Part shown: positions 1 through 7,295 of the stretch, one piece after another
Layout: every line of letters begins with the position of its first letter
How positions within the stretch are numbered: the stretch's first letter is position 1
Assembly: GCA_964654535.1 (NCBI GenBank)
Contig: CAZZIZ010000031.1
Location: 1 to 22,337 of the forward strand
Direction: 5' to 3'
DNA: 22,337 nucleotides
Source of the DNA: CAZZIZ01 sp964654535
GTDB lineage: Bacteria > Bacteroidota > Bacteroidia > Chitinophagales > UBA2359
Notes under the pieces: model-generated
The model's database searches: none
What the model saw: only the letters and a program-made list of their open reading frames with translations
What the model was told of the DNA's origin: nothing
Program-made: the position numbers and the translations under genes

Positions 1-17
1 CTTCCTATCCCTCACAC
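1..17 (-). repeat. 5' end of a dispersed repeat copy, cut by the window edge
   Basis: Read on the minus strand, positions 17-7 give GTGTGAGGGAT, one mismatch from the GCGTGAGGGAT that opens the three complete copies in this window, and an AG follows as in those copies. The rest would lie left of position 1. It points away from the complete copy at 53-227, so the two form a divergent pair separated by 35 bp. Only the first bases are visible, so the assignment rests on a short match. Confidence 0.5.
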
Positions 18-52
18 GTTTAAACTCGCAAGCACAGCATTAGCAAACTCTT

Positions 53-227
53 GCGTGAGGGATGGAGGCCTTGTGGAGCTCCTGTTGCTGAAGGCAAGAG
101 AGATGCTTAGCTCCTTAAGAGCTAGAAGCGGCTTTTGACTTCGGCAGAAAAGAGCGACGGCCGAGAGCCCGACCCAAGAATTTTTCTTGCCCCATCGGGC
201 AGAAGAAAAAATCGCAGGGGCACGCCC
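53..227 (+). repeat. Dispersed structured repeat, copy 1 (possible ncRNA)
   Basis: This copy opens with GCGTGAGGGAT and closes with CACGCCC; the GCGTG and CACGC ends can pair to close the element. Shared internal blocks are GAGCTCCTGTTG, the hairpin TAGCTC (108-113)/GAGCTA (119-124), and AGCCCGACCC. The last arm is private to this copy: TTTTTCTT-GCCC (181-192) pairs with GGGC-(AG)-AAGAAAAA (197-210). No T-run follows, so it is not a simple intrinsic terminator. It lies upstream of the BadF-type kinase gene. A link to an Rfam Bacteroidetes family such as Flavo-1 is possible but untested. Confidence 0.75.
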
Positions 228-313
228 AATATTATAACGCAATGATCATTCAGAATTTGAATCGTTTAAAATATTTAGCGCTTATAGCTTATGTTTATGT
301 AAAGGAATTTTTA

Positions 314-1156
314 ATGCTCTTAGTTGCTGACAGCGGTTCTACAAAATGCGATTGGCTCTTCCTAGACGGATTGGAGCGTAGCAGCTTTGAAACCGTTGGC
401 CTTAATCCTTTACTTATGAGCCTTGATGAAATGTCCGCTGTTTTGGAGGCTAGTGAAATGGGAGCGATTGCGCAACAGGTTCGAGCACTTTTTTTTTATG
501 GTACAGCTTGTTCTAGCCCAGAACGTCAGGCGTTCTTAAAGTCGATCCTAGAAAATTACTTTCCCGAGGCAAAGGTATCTGTGGACCACGATATGATGGC
601 AGCCGCTCGCGCTACTTGTGGTCAAGGCGCTGGTATCGTTTGTATTTTAGGAACTGGATCCAACGCTGCTTTTTACGATGGGGAACAATTGTACCCAGCG
701 CGGGCCTCTTTGGGTTATTTGTTAGGCGACCAAGGCAGCGGAATGCATATTGGCAAAACGCTTTTGCATGATTATTTTTATGGTAGAATGCCCAAGGAAA
801 CTGCCTTGTTGTTTGAGGAGCGCTACGATTTGAAACGCGAGAAGGTATTACAGCACTTATATAAAGAAGCCCGACCTAATGCTTACCTAGCGAGCTTTGC
901 TAAATTCGTCACGGCTAATGAACAAGAGTACACTGTCGATCTGGTTAAAAGCTGCCTTCGCGAATTTGTAGAGACTCATATCCTTGCTATACCTGATTAC
1001 AAAAGCTTGCCAGTACACTTTGTAGGTTCTATCGCCTACAATTTTGACTATCTATTGGCAGAATTGAGCCCAGAATATGGATTTAAGATGGGAATGCCCA
1101 TTCAAAAACCTATTTTCAATCTCGGAGAATATCATTCTAAACAATCTGCTTCCTAG
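314..1156 (+). CDS. BadF/BadG-type ATPase, N-acetylglucosamine-kinase-like
   Basis: A 280-residue cytoplasmic sugar-kinase-type protein of the ASKHA fold. The phosphate-1 motif DSGSTK is at residues 6-11, a DHD with a likely catalytic Asp is near 91-93, phosphate-2 GTGSN is at 113-117, and a glycine-rich GYLLGDQGSGMHIGK follows at 134-148. The family phosphorylates amino sugars such as GlcNAc; the substrate cannot be read from sequence. The start at 314 was preferred to an in-frame ATG at 242 because the family begins a few residues before DSGST, and the 24 extra residues are leader-like and lie just after the repeat. The weak -7-like TATGTTTA at 290-297 also fits a start at 314. Its TAG stop shares one base with the GTG start of the next gene, so the two are probably co-transcribed. 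Confidence 0.85.
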   Translation: MLLVADSGSTKCDWLFLDGLERSSFETVGLNPLLMSLDEMSAVLEASEMGAIAQQVRALFFYGTACSSPERQAFLKSILENYFPEAKVSVDHDMMAAARATCGQGAGIVCILGTGSNAAFYDGEQLYPARASLGYLLGDQGSGMHIGKTLLHDYFYGRMPKETALLFEERYDLKREKVLQHLYKEARPNAYLASFAKFVTANEQEYTVDLVKSCLREFVETHILAIPDYKSLPVHFVGSIAYNFDYLLAELSPEYGFKMGMPIQKPIFNLGEYHSKQSAS

Positions 1157-1809
1157 TGATTATTGGTAAGAACATTTTTAAGTCTTTTGGCTCTTTAGAA
1201 GTCCTGCGTGATGTTAGTATTGAGATCCAGAAAGGTGAGGTTGTTTCTATTGTCGGTGCTTCGGGCGCTGGAAAAAGTACGCTGTTGCACATACTAGGCT
1301 CGCTCGATTCGCCCGACAAAGGCATTGTAGAAATTGACAACTCACGTATTGACTCGATGGACGAAAAGGAGTTGGCGCGTTTTCGAAATAAAAATATCGG
1401 TTTTGTATTTCAGTTTCATCATTTATTACCTGAGTTCACGGCGGTCGAAAATGTTTGCATTCCAGCTTACATAAATGGCAGCAATGGAAAAGCCACGACT
1501 TCTCGCGCAAAAGAGCTTTTGGATTTTTTGTCGCTCTCACACAGATTAGACCATAAGCCGAGTGAGCTGTCCGGCGGAGAACAACAACGAGTGGCAGTAG
1601 CTCGTGCATTGATGAACGAACCTAAAGTTATTTTTGCCGACGAGCCGTCTGGTAATCTGGATTCCGATAGTTCCGAAATGTTACACAATCTATTTTTCGA
1701 ATTGAGAGACAAGCTTTCGCAAACATTTGTAATTGTAACCCACAACGATGTCTTGGCCGATTTGGCGGACAGAAAATTGGTTATGAAAGACGGACAAATG
1801 CTGTCCTAA
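1156..1809 (+). CDS. lolD: ABC transporter ATP-binding protein, LolD-like
   Basis: A 217-residue single-domain ABC ATPase. Walker A is GASGAGKS (34-41), the Q-loop is in FVFQFHHLLPEF, the signature is LSGGEQQR (138-145), Walker B is VIFADEPSGNLD (158-169) and the switch His is at 196 (VTHND). This is the LolD/MacB/FtsE subgroup. LolD energises release of lipoproteins from the inner membrane for transport to the outer membrane. The start is GTG, overlapping the preceding stop by one base; no ATG lies near the conserved N-terminus. No LolC/E-type permease is adjacent in the window, so the precise transporter partner is inferred from similarity only. Confidence 0.85.
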   Translation: MIIGKNIFKSFGSLEVLRDVSIEIQKGEVVSIVGASGAGKSTLLHILGSLDSPDKGIVEIDNSRIDSMDEKELARFRNKNIGFVFQFHHLLPEFTAVENVCIPAYINGSNGKATTSRAKELLDFLSLSHRLDHKPSELSGGEQQRVAVARALMNEPKVIFADEPSGNLDSDSSEMLHNLFFELRDKLSQTFVIVTHNDVLADLADRKLVMKDGQMLS

Positions 1810-1811
1810 TT

Positions 1812-3716
1812 ATGATAAATGCTGCAGTAGAAATTCTTCGCAAGCATTGGGGCTATGATCAATTTCGATCGCTTCAAGAAAATGTAGTACAATCCGTCCT
1901 GAACAAAGAGGACGCCTTGGTCTTAATGCCTACTGGCGGCGGCAAGTCTATTTGCTACCAAGTACCAGCATTGCAAATGGAAGGTTTTTGTTTGGTTATT
2001 TCTCCGCTGATTGCTTTAATGAAAGATCAGGTAGATCACTTGAAAAAAAGGGGCGTTGAAGCTTTGGCCATTTACTCTGGTATGAGCTACCGCGACATAG
2101 ATCGCGAAATAGAAAACCTGATTTACGGTAAATATAAGTTCCTCTACATATCACCTGAGCGTTTAAAGTCGGACTTGTTTTTACAGCGTTTGGATAGAAT
2201 GAACATTTCCTTTGTGGCCATTGATGAAGCGCATTGTATTTCACAATGGGGCTATGACTTTCGTCCGTCTTATATGGAAATAAATGAGCTACGTCGACTC
2301 AAGCCTGAAGTTCCTTTTCTGGCGCTCACCGCAACAGCAACGCCCGAGGTTCAAAAGGACATCGCCGATAAGTTGGAATTGGTGGAACCTGCCATTCATA
2401 TTGACAGTTTTGCTCGTGCAAACTTGGCTTATCTCACTTGTCAAACGGATAACAAATCGGAGAAACTACTGGAGCTGGTTAAGGAAAATAAAGAGAGTGG
2501 TATTGTCTATACGCGTAGCCGAAAGAGCACCAAACGTGTAAGCGATTTTCTAAAACAAAAAGGAGTGAGTAGTTCCTTTTATCACGCCGGATTGAGTGCC
2601 AAGGAAAGAGTCAAGCGCCAAGGTGCTTGGATGAATGGCGATGTGCAATGGATGGTTTGTACCAACGCCTTTGGGATGGGTATTGATAAATCGAACGTAG
2701 GTATGGTGCTCCACCTGGAGTTACCAAATAGTTTGGAAGAGTATTTTCAAGAAGCTGGGCGTGCGGGACGTGATGGTGCTTACGCCAAAGCGATATTGCT
2801 TTACAACGAGGCAGATAAAACTAAGCTTAGAGTTCGTCACGAAAAAAGTCATCCAGAATTGGAAGAAGTGCGCAAGGTTTATCAAGCATTAGGAAATCAT
2901 GTGAACATTCCTCTCGGAAGCGGCTTGTTACAAAGTTACGATTTCGATTTGTACGAGTTTTGTAACAGCTACAAGTTCAATATGGCCAGCGCCTATCATT
3001 CAACAAAAATTTTGGCGGAGGCAGACTATATTGCATTAAGTGATGGGTTTCACATACCGAGCAAGCTCCACATGCGCATTGACTCGGGGCTGATATACAA
3101 GTTTTATGTGATGAATCCTTATTACGAAGAGGTATTGAAAAAAGTGCTGCGCACATATGGCGGGAGTTTCGAAAACTATGTTGAGATTTACGAGCCGGCC
3201 GTTGCCCATGGAACAAATTTATCTGTAGCCCAAGTCATAGAACAGTTGCAAGAGTTGAAGAAACAGGAGGTGTTGGATTATGTTCCTCAAAAGGATAAAC
3301 CGCAACTAAGCTTTTTAACGGAGCGCTTGCCTCAAACGCATTTGAACTTTGACGAAAAAATGATTGCTTTTAGAAAGGAACTTAAGCGCAAAAAGCTAGA
3401 AGCAATGATAGCCTATGTCGAAGCGCAGCGCTGTCGTAGCCAAGAACTGCTGAACTATTTCGGCGAGACTAAAAGCAACGCTTGCGGTCATTGCGATGTC
3501 TGCTTAGGAACGGACAATTTTAGGTTAACCGACGAGTCTTTTAGAAATGTTTGTAGGAAGATATTTTCCGTCGTGCGCAATGAAAAAGTAAGCAGCGAAC
3601 TATTAGTGGCCAAGGTAGTTACGGAAGAAAAAGAAACCGTACTCGATGCACTACGCTGGTTGCTTGATAATGGCTACCTGAATGAAAAAGGAAAAGTACT
3701 GGTAGAGCCCAAATGA
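1812..3716 (+). CDS. recQ: RecQ-family ATP-dependent DNA helicase
   Basis: A 634-residue superfamily-2 3'-5' helicase acting in recombination and repair. Walker A TGGGKS is at 41-46, the DEAH box at 138-141 (followed by CISQWGYDFR), motif III TATAT near 173-177 and motif VI QEAGRAGRDG at 313-322. A four-cysteine zinc site is formed by C541, C558, C561 and C564. In E. coli RecQ the zinc site directly follows the helicase core. Here about 190 residues lie between them, including a winged-helix-like stretch around 380-420. No HRDC domain is seen. This looks like the roughly 630-residue RecQ class common in Bacteroidota. It starts 2 bp after lolD and overlaps the next gene by 4 bp (ATGA). Confidence 0.93.
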   Translation: MINAAVEILRKHWGYDQFRSLQENVVQSVLNKEDALVLMPTGGGKSICYQVPALQMEGFCLVISPLIALMKDQVDHLKKRGVEALAIYSGMSYRDIDREIENLIYGKYKFLYISPERLKSDLFLQRLDRMNISFVAIDEAHCISQWGYDFRPSYMEINELRRLKPEVPFLALTATATPEVQKDIADKLELVEPAIHIDSFARANLAYLTCQTDNKSEKLLELVKENKESGIVYTRSRKSTKRVSDFLKQKGVSSSFYHAGLSAKERVKRQGAWMNGDVQWMVCTNAFGMGIDKSNVGMVLHLELPNSLEEYFQEAGRAGRDGAYAKAILLYNEADKTKLRVRHEKSHPELEEVRKVYQALGNHVNIPLGSGLLQSYDFDLYEFCNSYKFNMASAYHSTKILAEADYIALSDGFHIPSKLHMRIDSGLIYKFYVMNPYYEEVLKKVLRTYGGSFENYVEIYEPAVAHGTNLSVAQVIEQLQELKKQEVLDYVPQKDKPQLSFLTERLPQTHLNFDEKMIAFRKELKRKKLEAMIAYVEAQRCRSQELLNYFGETKSNACGHCDVCLGTDNFRLTDESFRNVCRKIFSVVRNEKVSSELLVAKVVTEEKETVLDALRWLLDNGYLNEKGKVLVEPK

Positions 3717-4807
3717 CATTCAAGCCCAAAAATATCGTATTTACGGTTACCAATGACTTGAATTACGACCAGAGAATGCGCCGTATTTGTAGCTCGCTTC
3801 AGCGCGCCGGCCACCAGATTACACTCGTCGGTAGAATAAAACCAAAGTCAAAGCCACTCGACAAATTGGATTTTGCGCAACATAGATTGAGTATGTGGTT
3901 CTCCAAGGGGAAGCTGTTTTACGTAGAGTACAATATTCGCCTGTTTATTTACTTGCTGTTTGAAAAGTATGATGTCATTGGTGCTATAGATCTAGACTCA
4001 ATTCTCGCTTGTAGCATCGCATCAAAATTGAAGGGCGTTCCTTTTACTTACGATGCGCACGAATATTTTGCAGAGCTCCCCGAAATAGTAGTTAGGCCGC
4101 GTATAAAAAAGTTTTGGAAAAGGCTAGAGCAGTTTGCGGTGCCCAAAGCCATTCGTTCTTATACCGTCTGTAATTCTTACGCGCAACTTTTTGAAAAGGA
4201 ATACAAAAAACCATTTGAAATTATTCGTAACGCAACAGTGCTAGAAGAAAAAGCATTTCCTGTTATTGAGGAGCCCTATATACTTTATCAGGGTGCGGTA
4301 AACGTGGGTAGGGGTGTAGAGGAAATGATTCAAGCAATGCCCCAGATCAATTGCAAAATGATTGTTTGTGGCAAGGGCGATAATTACGAGACCTGTCGCC
4401 AATTGGTTCGCGATTTAAAACTGGAAGACAAAGTGTTTTTCAAAGGCTTCGTGCCACCGCAAGAGCTCAAAACCTATACGCTTAACGCCTACATCGGTTT
4501 CACTCTTTTTAGCGATGAAGGTGTGAGTTATAAATTGTCTTTGGCCAATCGCTTTTTCGATTATATACATAGCGCCGTACCACAAATCGCAATAGACTTT
4601 CCCGAATATCGTCGCATCAATGATCAATATGAAGTAGCGGTCTTGGTCGAAGATTTGACGATTGATAAATTAGCCGAAGCAGCTAACGCTATTTTGGAAA
4701 ATCGCGATACTTACGATCGCTTAAGGAACAACTGTCTGAAGGCGCGCGAAAAATACAACTGGCAAGAAGAAGAGAAAAAACTCGTCGCCATCTACGAATC
4801 ATTTTAA
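3713..4807 (+). CDS. Glycosyltransferase, GT4/GT-B-like
   Basis: A 364-residue soluble GT-B-like glycosyltransferase. The N-terminal half begins with a Rossmann strand (NIVFTVTNDLNYDQRMRRI) and contains DAHEYFAELPE. The C-terminal half has LYQGAVNVGRGVEEMIQAM, where a nucleotide-sugar-binding loop is expected, then MIVCGKGDNY and VFFKGFVPPQEL, which are typical of GT4 enzymes. Acceptor and donor sugars cannot be predicted; cell-envelope or exopolysaccharide glycan is likely. The ATGA overlap with recQ and the one-base overlap with prmC suggest translational coupling, although the neighbours are not glycan genes. Confidence 0.85.
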   Translation: MTFKPKNIVFTVTNDLNYDQRMRRICSSLQRAGHQITLVGRIKPKSKPLDKLDFAQHRLSMWFSKGKLFYVEYNIRLFIYLLFEKYDVIGAIDLDSILACSIASKLKGVPFTYDAHEYFAELPEIVVRPRIKKFWKRLEQFAVPKAIRSYTVCNSYAQLFEKEYKKPFEIIRNATVLEEKAFPVIEEPYILYQGAVNVGRGVEEMIQAMPQINCKMIVCGKGDNYETCRQLVRDLKLEDKVFFKGFVPPQELKTYTLNAYIGFTLFSDEGVSYKLSLANRFFDYIHSAVPQIAIDFPEYRRINDQYEVAVLVEDLTIDKLAEAANAILENRDTYDRLRNNCLKAREKYNWQEEEKKLVAIYESF

Positions 4808-5661
4808 TGGAAACTTTATCCAATCTAAAAGCGTATTTCGATCATGAGCTGAATCACTACGAAGAAGGTGAGCAACGCGCGATTTATGGAATCGTTCTCG
4901 AGTATTTCGATATCGATAAAATAAAAGCGATGATCGACCCAGATTTTGGTGTGGAGAATAGTCTTGCTGAAGAGTTTAAGCAAATAGTCCAGCGCTTAAA
5001 GAAAGATGAACCTATTCAGTACATCTTAAAAGAAGCGCCATTTTGTGGATTGAACTTTTATGTAGATGATAGGGTGCTGGTACCACGACCAGAAACAGAA
5101 GAATTAGTGCATTGGATTCTGGAAGAGCATGGGAAACAATTTGCGGGTTCCTTACTCGATATCGGAACTGGTAGTGGCTGCATTGCACTAGCCCTCGATC
5201 ATCTGATGCCTGCGGCAAAAGTGAGCGCCACAGAAGTTTCCGAAGGGGCATTCGAAGTAGCGAAAAAGAATGCGACTCAGCTGAAGTCTAGAGCAGATAT
5301 TAAACTCGACGACATAAGAGTGTGGCAAGAAAACGACTACCCCAATTTCGATATCATTATTAGCAATCCGCCCTACATCGATCTCAAGGAGAAAGAAAGC
5401 CTTTACAAAAACGTCTTAGACTTTGAACCGCACGTAGCCCTGTTCGCCCCCGAAGGAGATACGCTTTATTTCTACAAACTTATTGCGGACTTCGCGAATC
5501 GCTACTTAAACGAAAACGGCGTTTTGTATTTCGAGATGAGCGAGTTTTATGCCGGTGGGGTAGAGGAACTACTAATTGCCAAGGGCTTCCGAAACGTAGA
5601 ACTAAAAAATGACTTAAGCGGCAAAGGCCGAATGATGCGTGCTACACGAAGTGTTGCTTAA
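4807..5661 (+). CDS. prmC: Release factor glutamine methyltransferase PrmC (HemK)
   Basis: A 284-residue SAM-dependent methyltransferase that modifies the glutamine of the GGQ motif in peptide-chain release factors. An N-terminal helical domain is followed by VLVPRPETEELV (90-101), the SAM-binding loop LLDIGTGSGCIALAL (116-130) and the catalytic NPPY at 187-190. The C-terminal strand YFEMSEF and a final GKGRMMRAT match the family. The ATG overlaps the previous TAA by one base. The 3' end overlaps the convergent thioesterase gene by 20 bp, which leaves no room for a separate terminator between them. Confidence 0.95.
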   Translation: METLSNLKAYFDHELNHYEEGEQRAIYGIVLEYFDIDKIKAMIDPDFGVENSLAEEFKQIVQRLKKDEPIQYILKEAPFCGLNFYVDDRVLVPRPETEELVHWILEEHGKQFAGSLLDIGTGSGCIALALDHLMPAAKVSATEVSEGAFEVAKKNATQLKSRADIKLDDIRVWQENDYPNFDIIISNPPYIDLKEKESLYKNVLDFEPHVALFAPEGDTLYFYKLIADFANRYLNENGVLYFEMSEFYAGGVEELLIAKGFRNVELKNDLSGKGRMMRATRSVA

Positions 5662-6064
5662 ACGATTCTGGAACCGGAACCACCTTCTTGGCGTCGTAGT
5701 CATAACAAACAATACCCGTTTCAATACGGGCTACTTCCTTGCCGCTTTCTTTATTAGACAGTAAATACATTAGCTCAAATCTAACACTGCTTAAATCACG
5801 CAATGCGATTTGCACCAGCAGTTGCTCCCCATATTTTACTTCGGCCAGGTAGTTTAAGTTAGCATAGGCCATTATAGTACCCGTTCCATCAAGGTTCAAT
5901 TCCTCAAAGCCGTAATGTTTGTAAAATCTAAAACGTGCTTCAAAGGCAATGCTCAGGTATTTATCGTTGCTTAAATGATTGCCGTAGTTGATATCGTCGA
6001 TACGAACTGGGACGATCGTTTCGAAATGAAATTTTTCTGGGGTCTTTATATTAACTTTTGCCAT
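5642..6064 (-). CDS. Acyl-CoA thioesterase, hot-dog fold (4HBT/YbgC-like)
   Basis: A 140-residue single hot-dog-domain protein. The segment VPVRIDDINYGNHLSNDKYL (19-38) corresponds to the active-site helix motif of 4-hydroxybenzoyl-CoA thioesterase relatives, with the catalytic Asp at 23 or 24. Members hydrolyse acyl-CoA or acyl-ACP thioesters; the chain length cannot be told from sequence. The start at 6064 (MAKVNIK) is preferred to an upstream in-frame ATG at 6151, because those 29 extra residues merely translate the dispersed repeat at 6077-6240 and look unlike protein. The repeat therefore ends 12 bp before the start codon. Its 3' end overlaps prmC. Confidence 0.85.
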   Translation of the reverse strand: MAKVNIKTPEKFHFETIVPVRIDDINYGNHLSNDKYLSIAFEARFRFYKHYGFEELNLDGTGTIMAYANLNYLAEVKYGEQLLVQIALRDLSSVRFELMYLLSNKESGKEVARIETGIVCYDYDAKKVVPVPESFKQHFV

Positions 6065-6076
6065 TGTTTGTTTTTT

Positions 6077-6240
6077 GGGCGTGCCCCGCTCTCTTCTAGT
6101 GCTGCGCACTAAGTTCGGGGTCGGGCTTTCAGGGCTCGCTCTGTTCTGCAAAAAGCAAAAAGCCCATCTAGCTCTTAGGAGCTAAGGTCTTTTCTTGCTT
6201 TTTCCAACAGGAGCTCAGACAACCCTTCTATCCCTCACGC
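6077..6240 (-). repeat. Dispersed structured repeat, copy 2 (possible ncRNA)
   Basis: Read on the minus strand this copy starts GCGTGAGGGATAG and ends CACGCCC. It shares GAGCTCCTGTTG, the TAGCTC/GAGCTA hairpin (6169-6174 and 6179-6184), AGAACAGAGCGAGCCC and AGCCCGACCC with copy 3. Its variable last arm differs from the other copies but still forms a hairpin: TAGTGC (6097-6102) with GCACTA (6106-6111) inside a CCCCG/CGGGG helix. It fills the gap between dapF and the thioesterase on the same strand and overlaps the last 13 bases of dapF, supplying its stop codon. Confidence 0.8.
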
Positions 6241-7025
6241 AAATTAAGAACTCCAGTAAAAGAAATAGCGGCGGGTCCAGTCAGCCAAATGTTTTTGTAT
6301 TGTTTCTCAGCAACTTTTTCCAACTGCACATCTAATTGCCCGCCTTTGTTTTCCGTTCCGATTCTATATTTACCCGTCGGCGCATTTTGTTTTTCCAGCA
6401 TCGCAATAGCAACTGCGGTAACGCCGGTGCCACAGGACATAGTCAAATCTTCAACCCCTCTTTCGTAAGTGCTCACTTTGCACGAAGTAGTATCAACTAT
6501 TTCTACAAAGTTTACATTAGTGCCTTTGCCCCTATATCGATCATTATAGCGAATACTTTTTCCTTTTGAAAAAGTATCCTCTTTATCGAGTTCCGTAACA
6601 AACTCAACGTGATGTGGCGAACCCGTATCAATATAGAAGTCAGCGTCTAGATTTTCAATAAGGTCTACGTCAATCATCTTCAATTCGATTGTGTCTTCCT
6701 TGATGTTTGCCTCATGTAATCCGTCTACAGCGAGGAATTTTGCCTCGCTTTTTATTATACCCAAATGCCTTGCAAAGTGCACGGCGCATCTGCCACCATT
6801 TCCACACATGCTGCCTTCCTGGCCATTGGCGTTGAAGTAAACCATTCGGAAATCTACTTCAAGAGCAGATTCAATTAAGATGAGCCCATCCGCGCCAACT
6901 CCAAATCGGCGGTCGCACCACTTTGCATACGTTGTATGATTGTCGTGGGCCAAGGCCAATTCCCTATTGTCAATTAGAATAAAGTCGTTGCCAGTACCCT
7001 GGTACTTGTGAAATGAGATATTCAT
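6228..7025 (-). CDS. dapF: Diaminopimelate epimerase
   Basis: A 265-residue cytoplasmic PLP-independent racemase converting LL- to meso-diaminopimelate for lysine and peptidoglycan synthesis. The two catalytic cysteines lie in MCGNGGRC (C74) and SCGTGVTA (C198). KYQGTGNDF at 7-15 and RFGVGADGL at 40-48 are family hallmarks. The start at 7025 (MNISFHKYQG) matches the family; a TTG 21 bp upstream is possible but unneeded. The final residues REG and the TAG stop are encoded by the first bases of repeat copy 2. The stop of the small upstream gene is one base before the ATG, so translation is probably coupled. Confidence 0.95.
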   Translation of the reverse strand: MNISFHKYQGTGNDFILIDNRELALAHDNHTTYAKWCDRRFGVGADGLILIESALEVDFRMVYFNANGQEGSMCGNGGRCAVHFARHLGIIKSEAKFLAVDGLHEANIKEDTIELKMIDVDLIENLDADFYIDTGSPHHVEFVTELDKEDTFSKGKSIRYNDRYRGKGTNVNFVEIVDTTSCKVSTYERGVEDLTMSCGTGVTAVAIAMLEKQNAPTGKYRIGTENKGGQLDVQLEKVAEKQYKNIWLTGPAAISFTGVLNLREG

Positions 7026-7026
7026 A

Positions 7027-7191
7027 TTAGTTCCTAACCTTTTCAATTACGATTGGAAATACCGCACCGGTCTCCTGGTAATTTTGGATCAGCACTGCGA
7101 TTAGTGAAAACACAATGATGGCCAAGCCAACCAATGACCATTTCCAGCCAAATACATTTCCGCTTCGTCGCTTATCTTCCTCTTTTTGCAA
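7027..7191 (-). CDS. Small single-pass membrane protein, unknown function
   Basis: A 54-residue reading frame with a TTG start at 7191-7189, directly after an in-frame TAA; it has no ATG at all. A charged N-terminus (QKEEDKRRS) is followed by one strong membrane helix, WSLVGLAIIVFSLIAVLIQN, at about residues 18-37, and a short tail with PIVIEKVRN. Its stop lies one base before the dapF ATG, the tight spacing expected of a real coupled gene. I do not recognise a family. The alternative is that it is only dapF leader, but the clean charged-helix-tail layout argues for a protein. Confidence 0.6.
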   Translation of the reverse strand: MQKEEDKRRSGNVFGWKWSLVGLAIIVFSLIAVLIQNYQETGAVFPIVIEKVRN

Positions 7192-7217
7192 TTATTTTCG
7201 GTCTTTCTTGTTAGTAA

Positions 7218-7225
7218 TAAAGGTA
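7218..7225 (-). promoter_or_regulatory. Candidate -7 element for the small ORF-dapF unit
   Basis: On the minus strand, TACCTTTA matches the Bacteroidetes -7 consensus TAnnTTTG at 7 of 8 positions and lies 27 bp before the TTG start at 7191. No convincing -33 TTG is present. This is inference from consensus only. Confidence 0.3.
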
Positions 7226-7245
7226 CTGTATCTATAAATAGGCCT

Positions 7246-7253
7246 TATTTTTG
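7246..7253 (+). promoter_or_regulatory. Candidate -7 element of the HtrA-like protease gene
   Basis: TATTTTTG is a full match to the Bacteroidetes -7 consensus TAnnTTTG and sits 42 bp before the ATG at 7296. A transcript starting near 7260 would exclude the alternative TTG start at 7251, supporting 7296. A -33 TTG at the usual distance is not evident. Confidence 0.4.
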
Positions 7254-7295
7254 AGCTTATTCCATCGACCTCAATACCCCGATAAAAGTAACTTA

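Noticed and set aside
53..227. Insertion sequence or transposon
   Set aside because: No transposase frame, no terminal inverted repeats of IS size and no target duplication visible. A MITE-like origin is possible but unproven.
12..242. Minus-strand open frame of 76 codons
   Set aside because: It mostly translates the antisense of repeat copy 1 and has an arginine/serine-rich low-quality sequence. Only its last residues are of interest as a possible gene remnant.
242..313. Longer N-terminus for the BadF-type kinase
   Set aside because: Family members begin immediately before DSGST. The added 24 residues look like leader, and a -7-like element falls inside them.
6065..6151. Longer N-terminus for the thioesterase (29 extra residues)
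   Set aside because: The extension is a translation of repeat copy 2. The hot-dog domain starts normally from ATG 6064.
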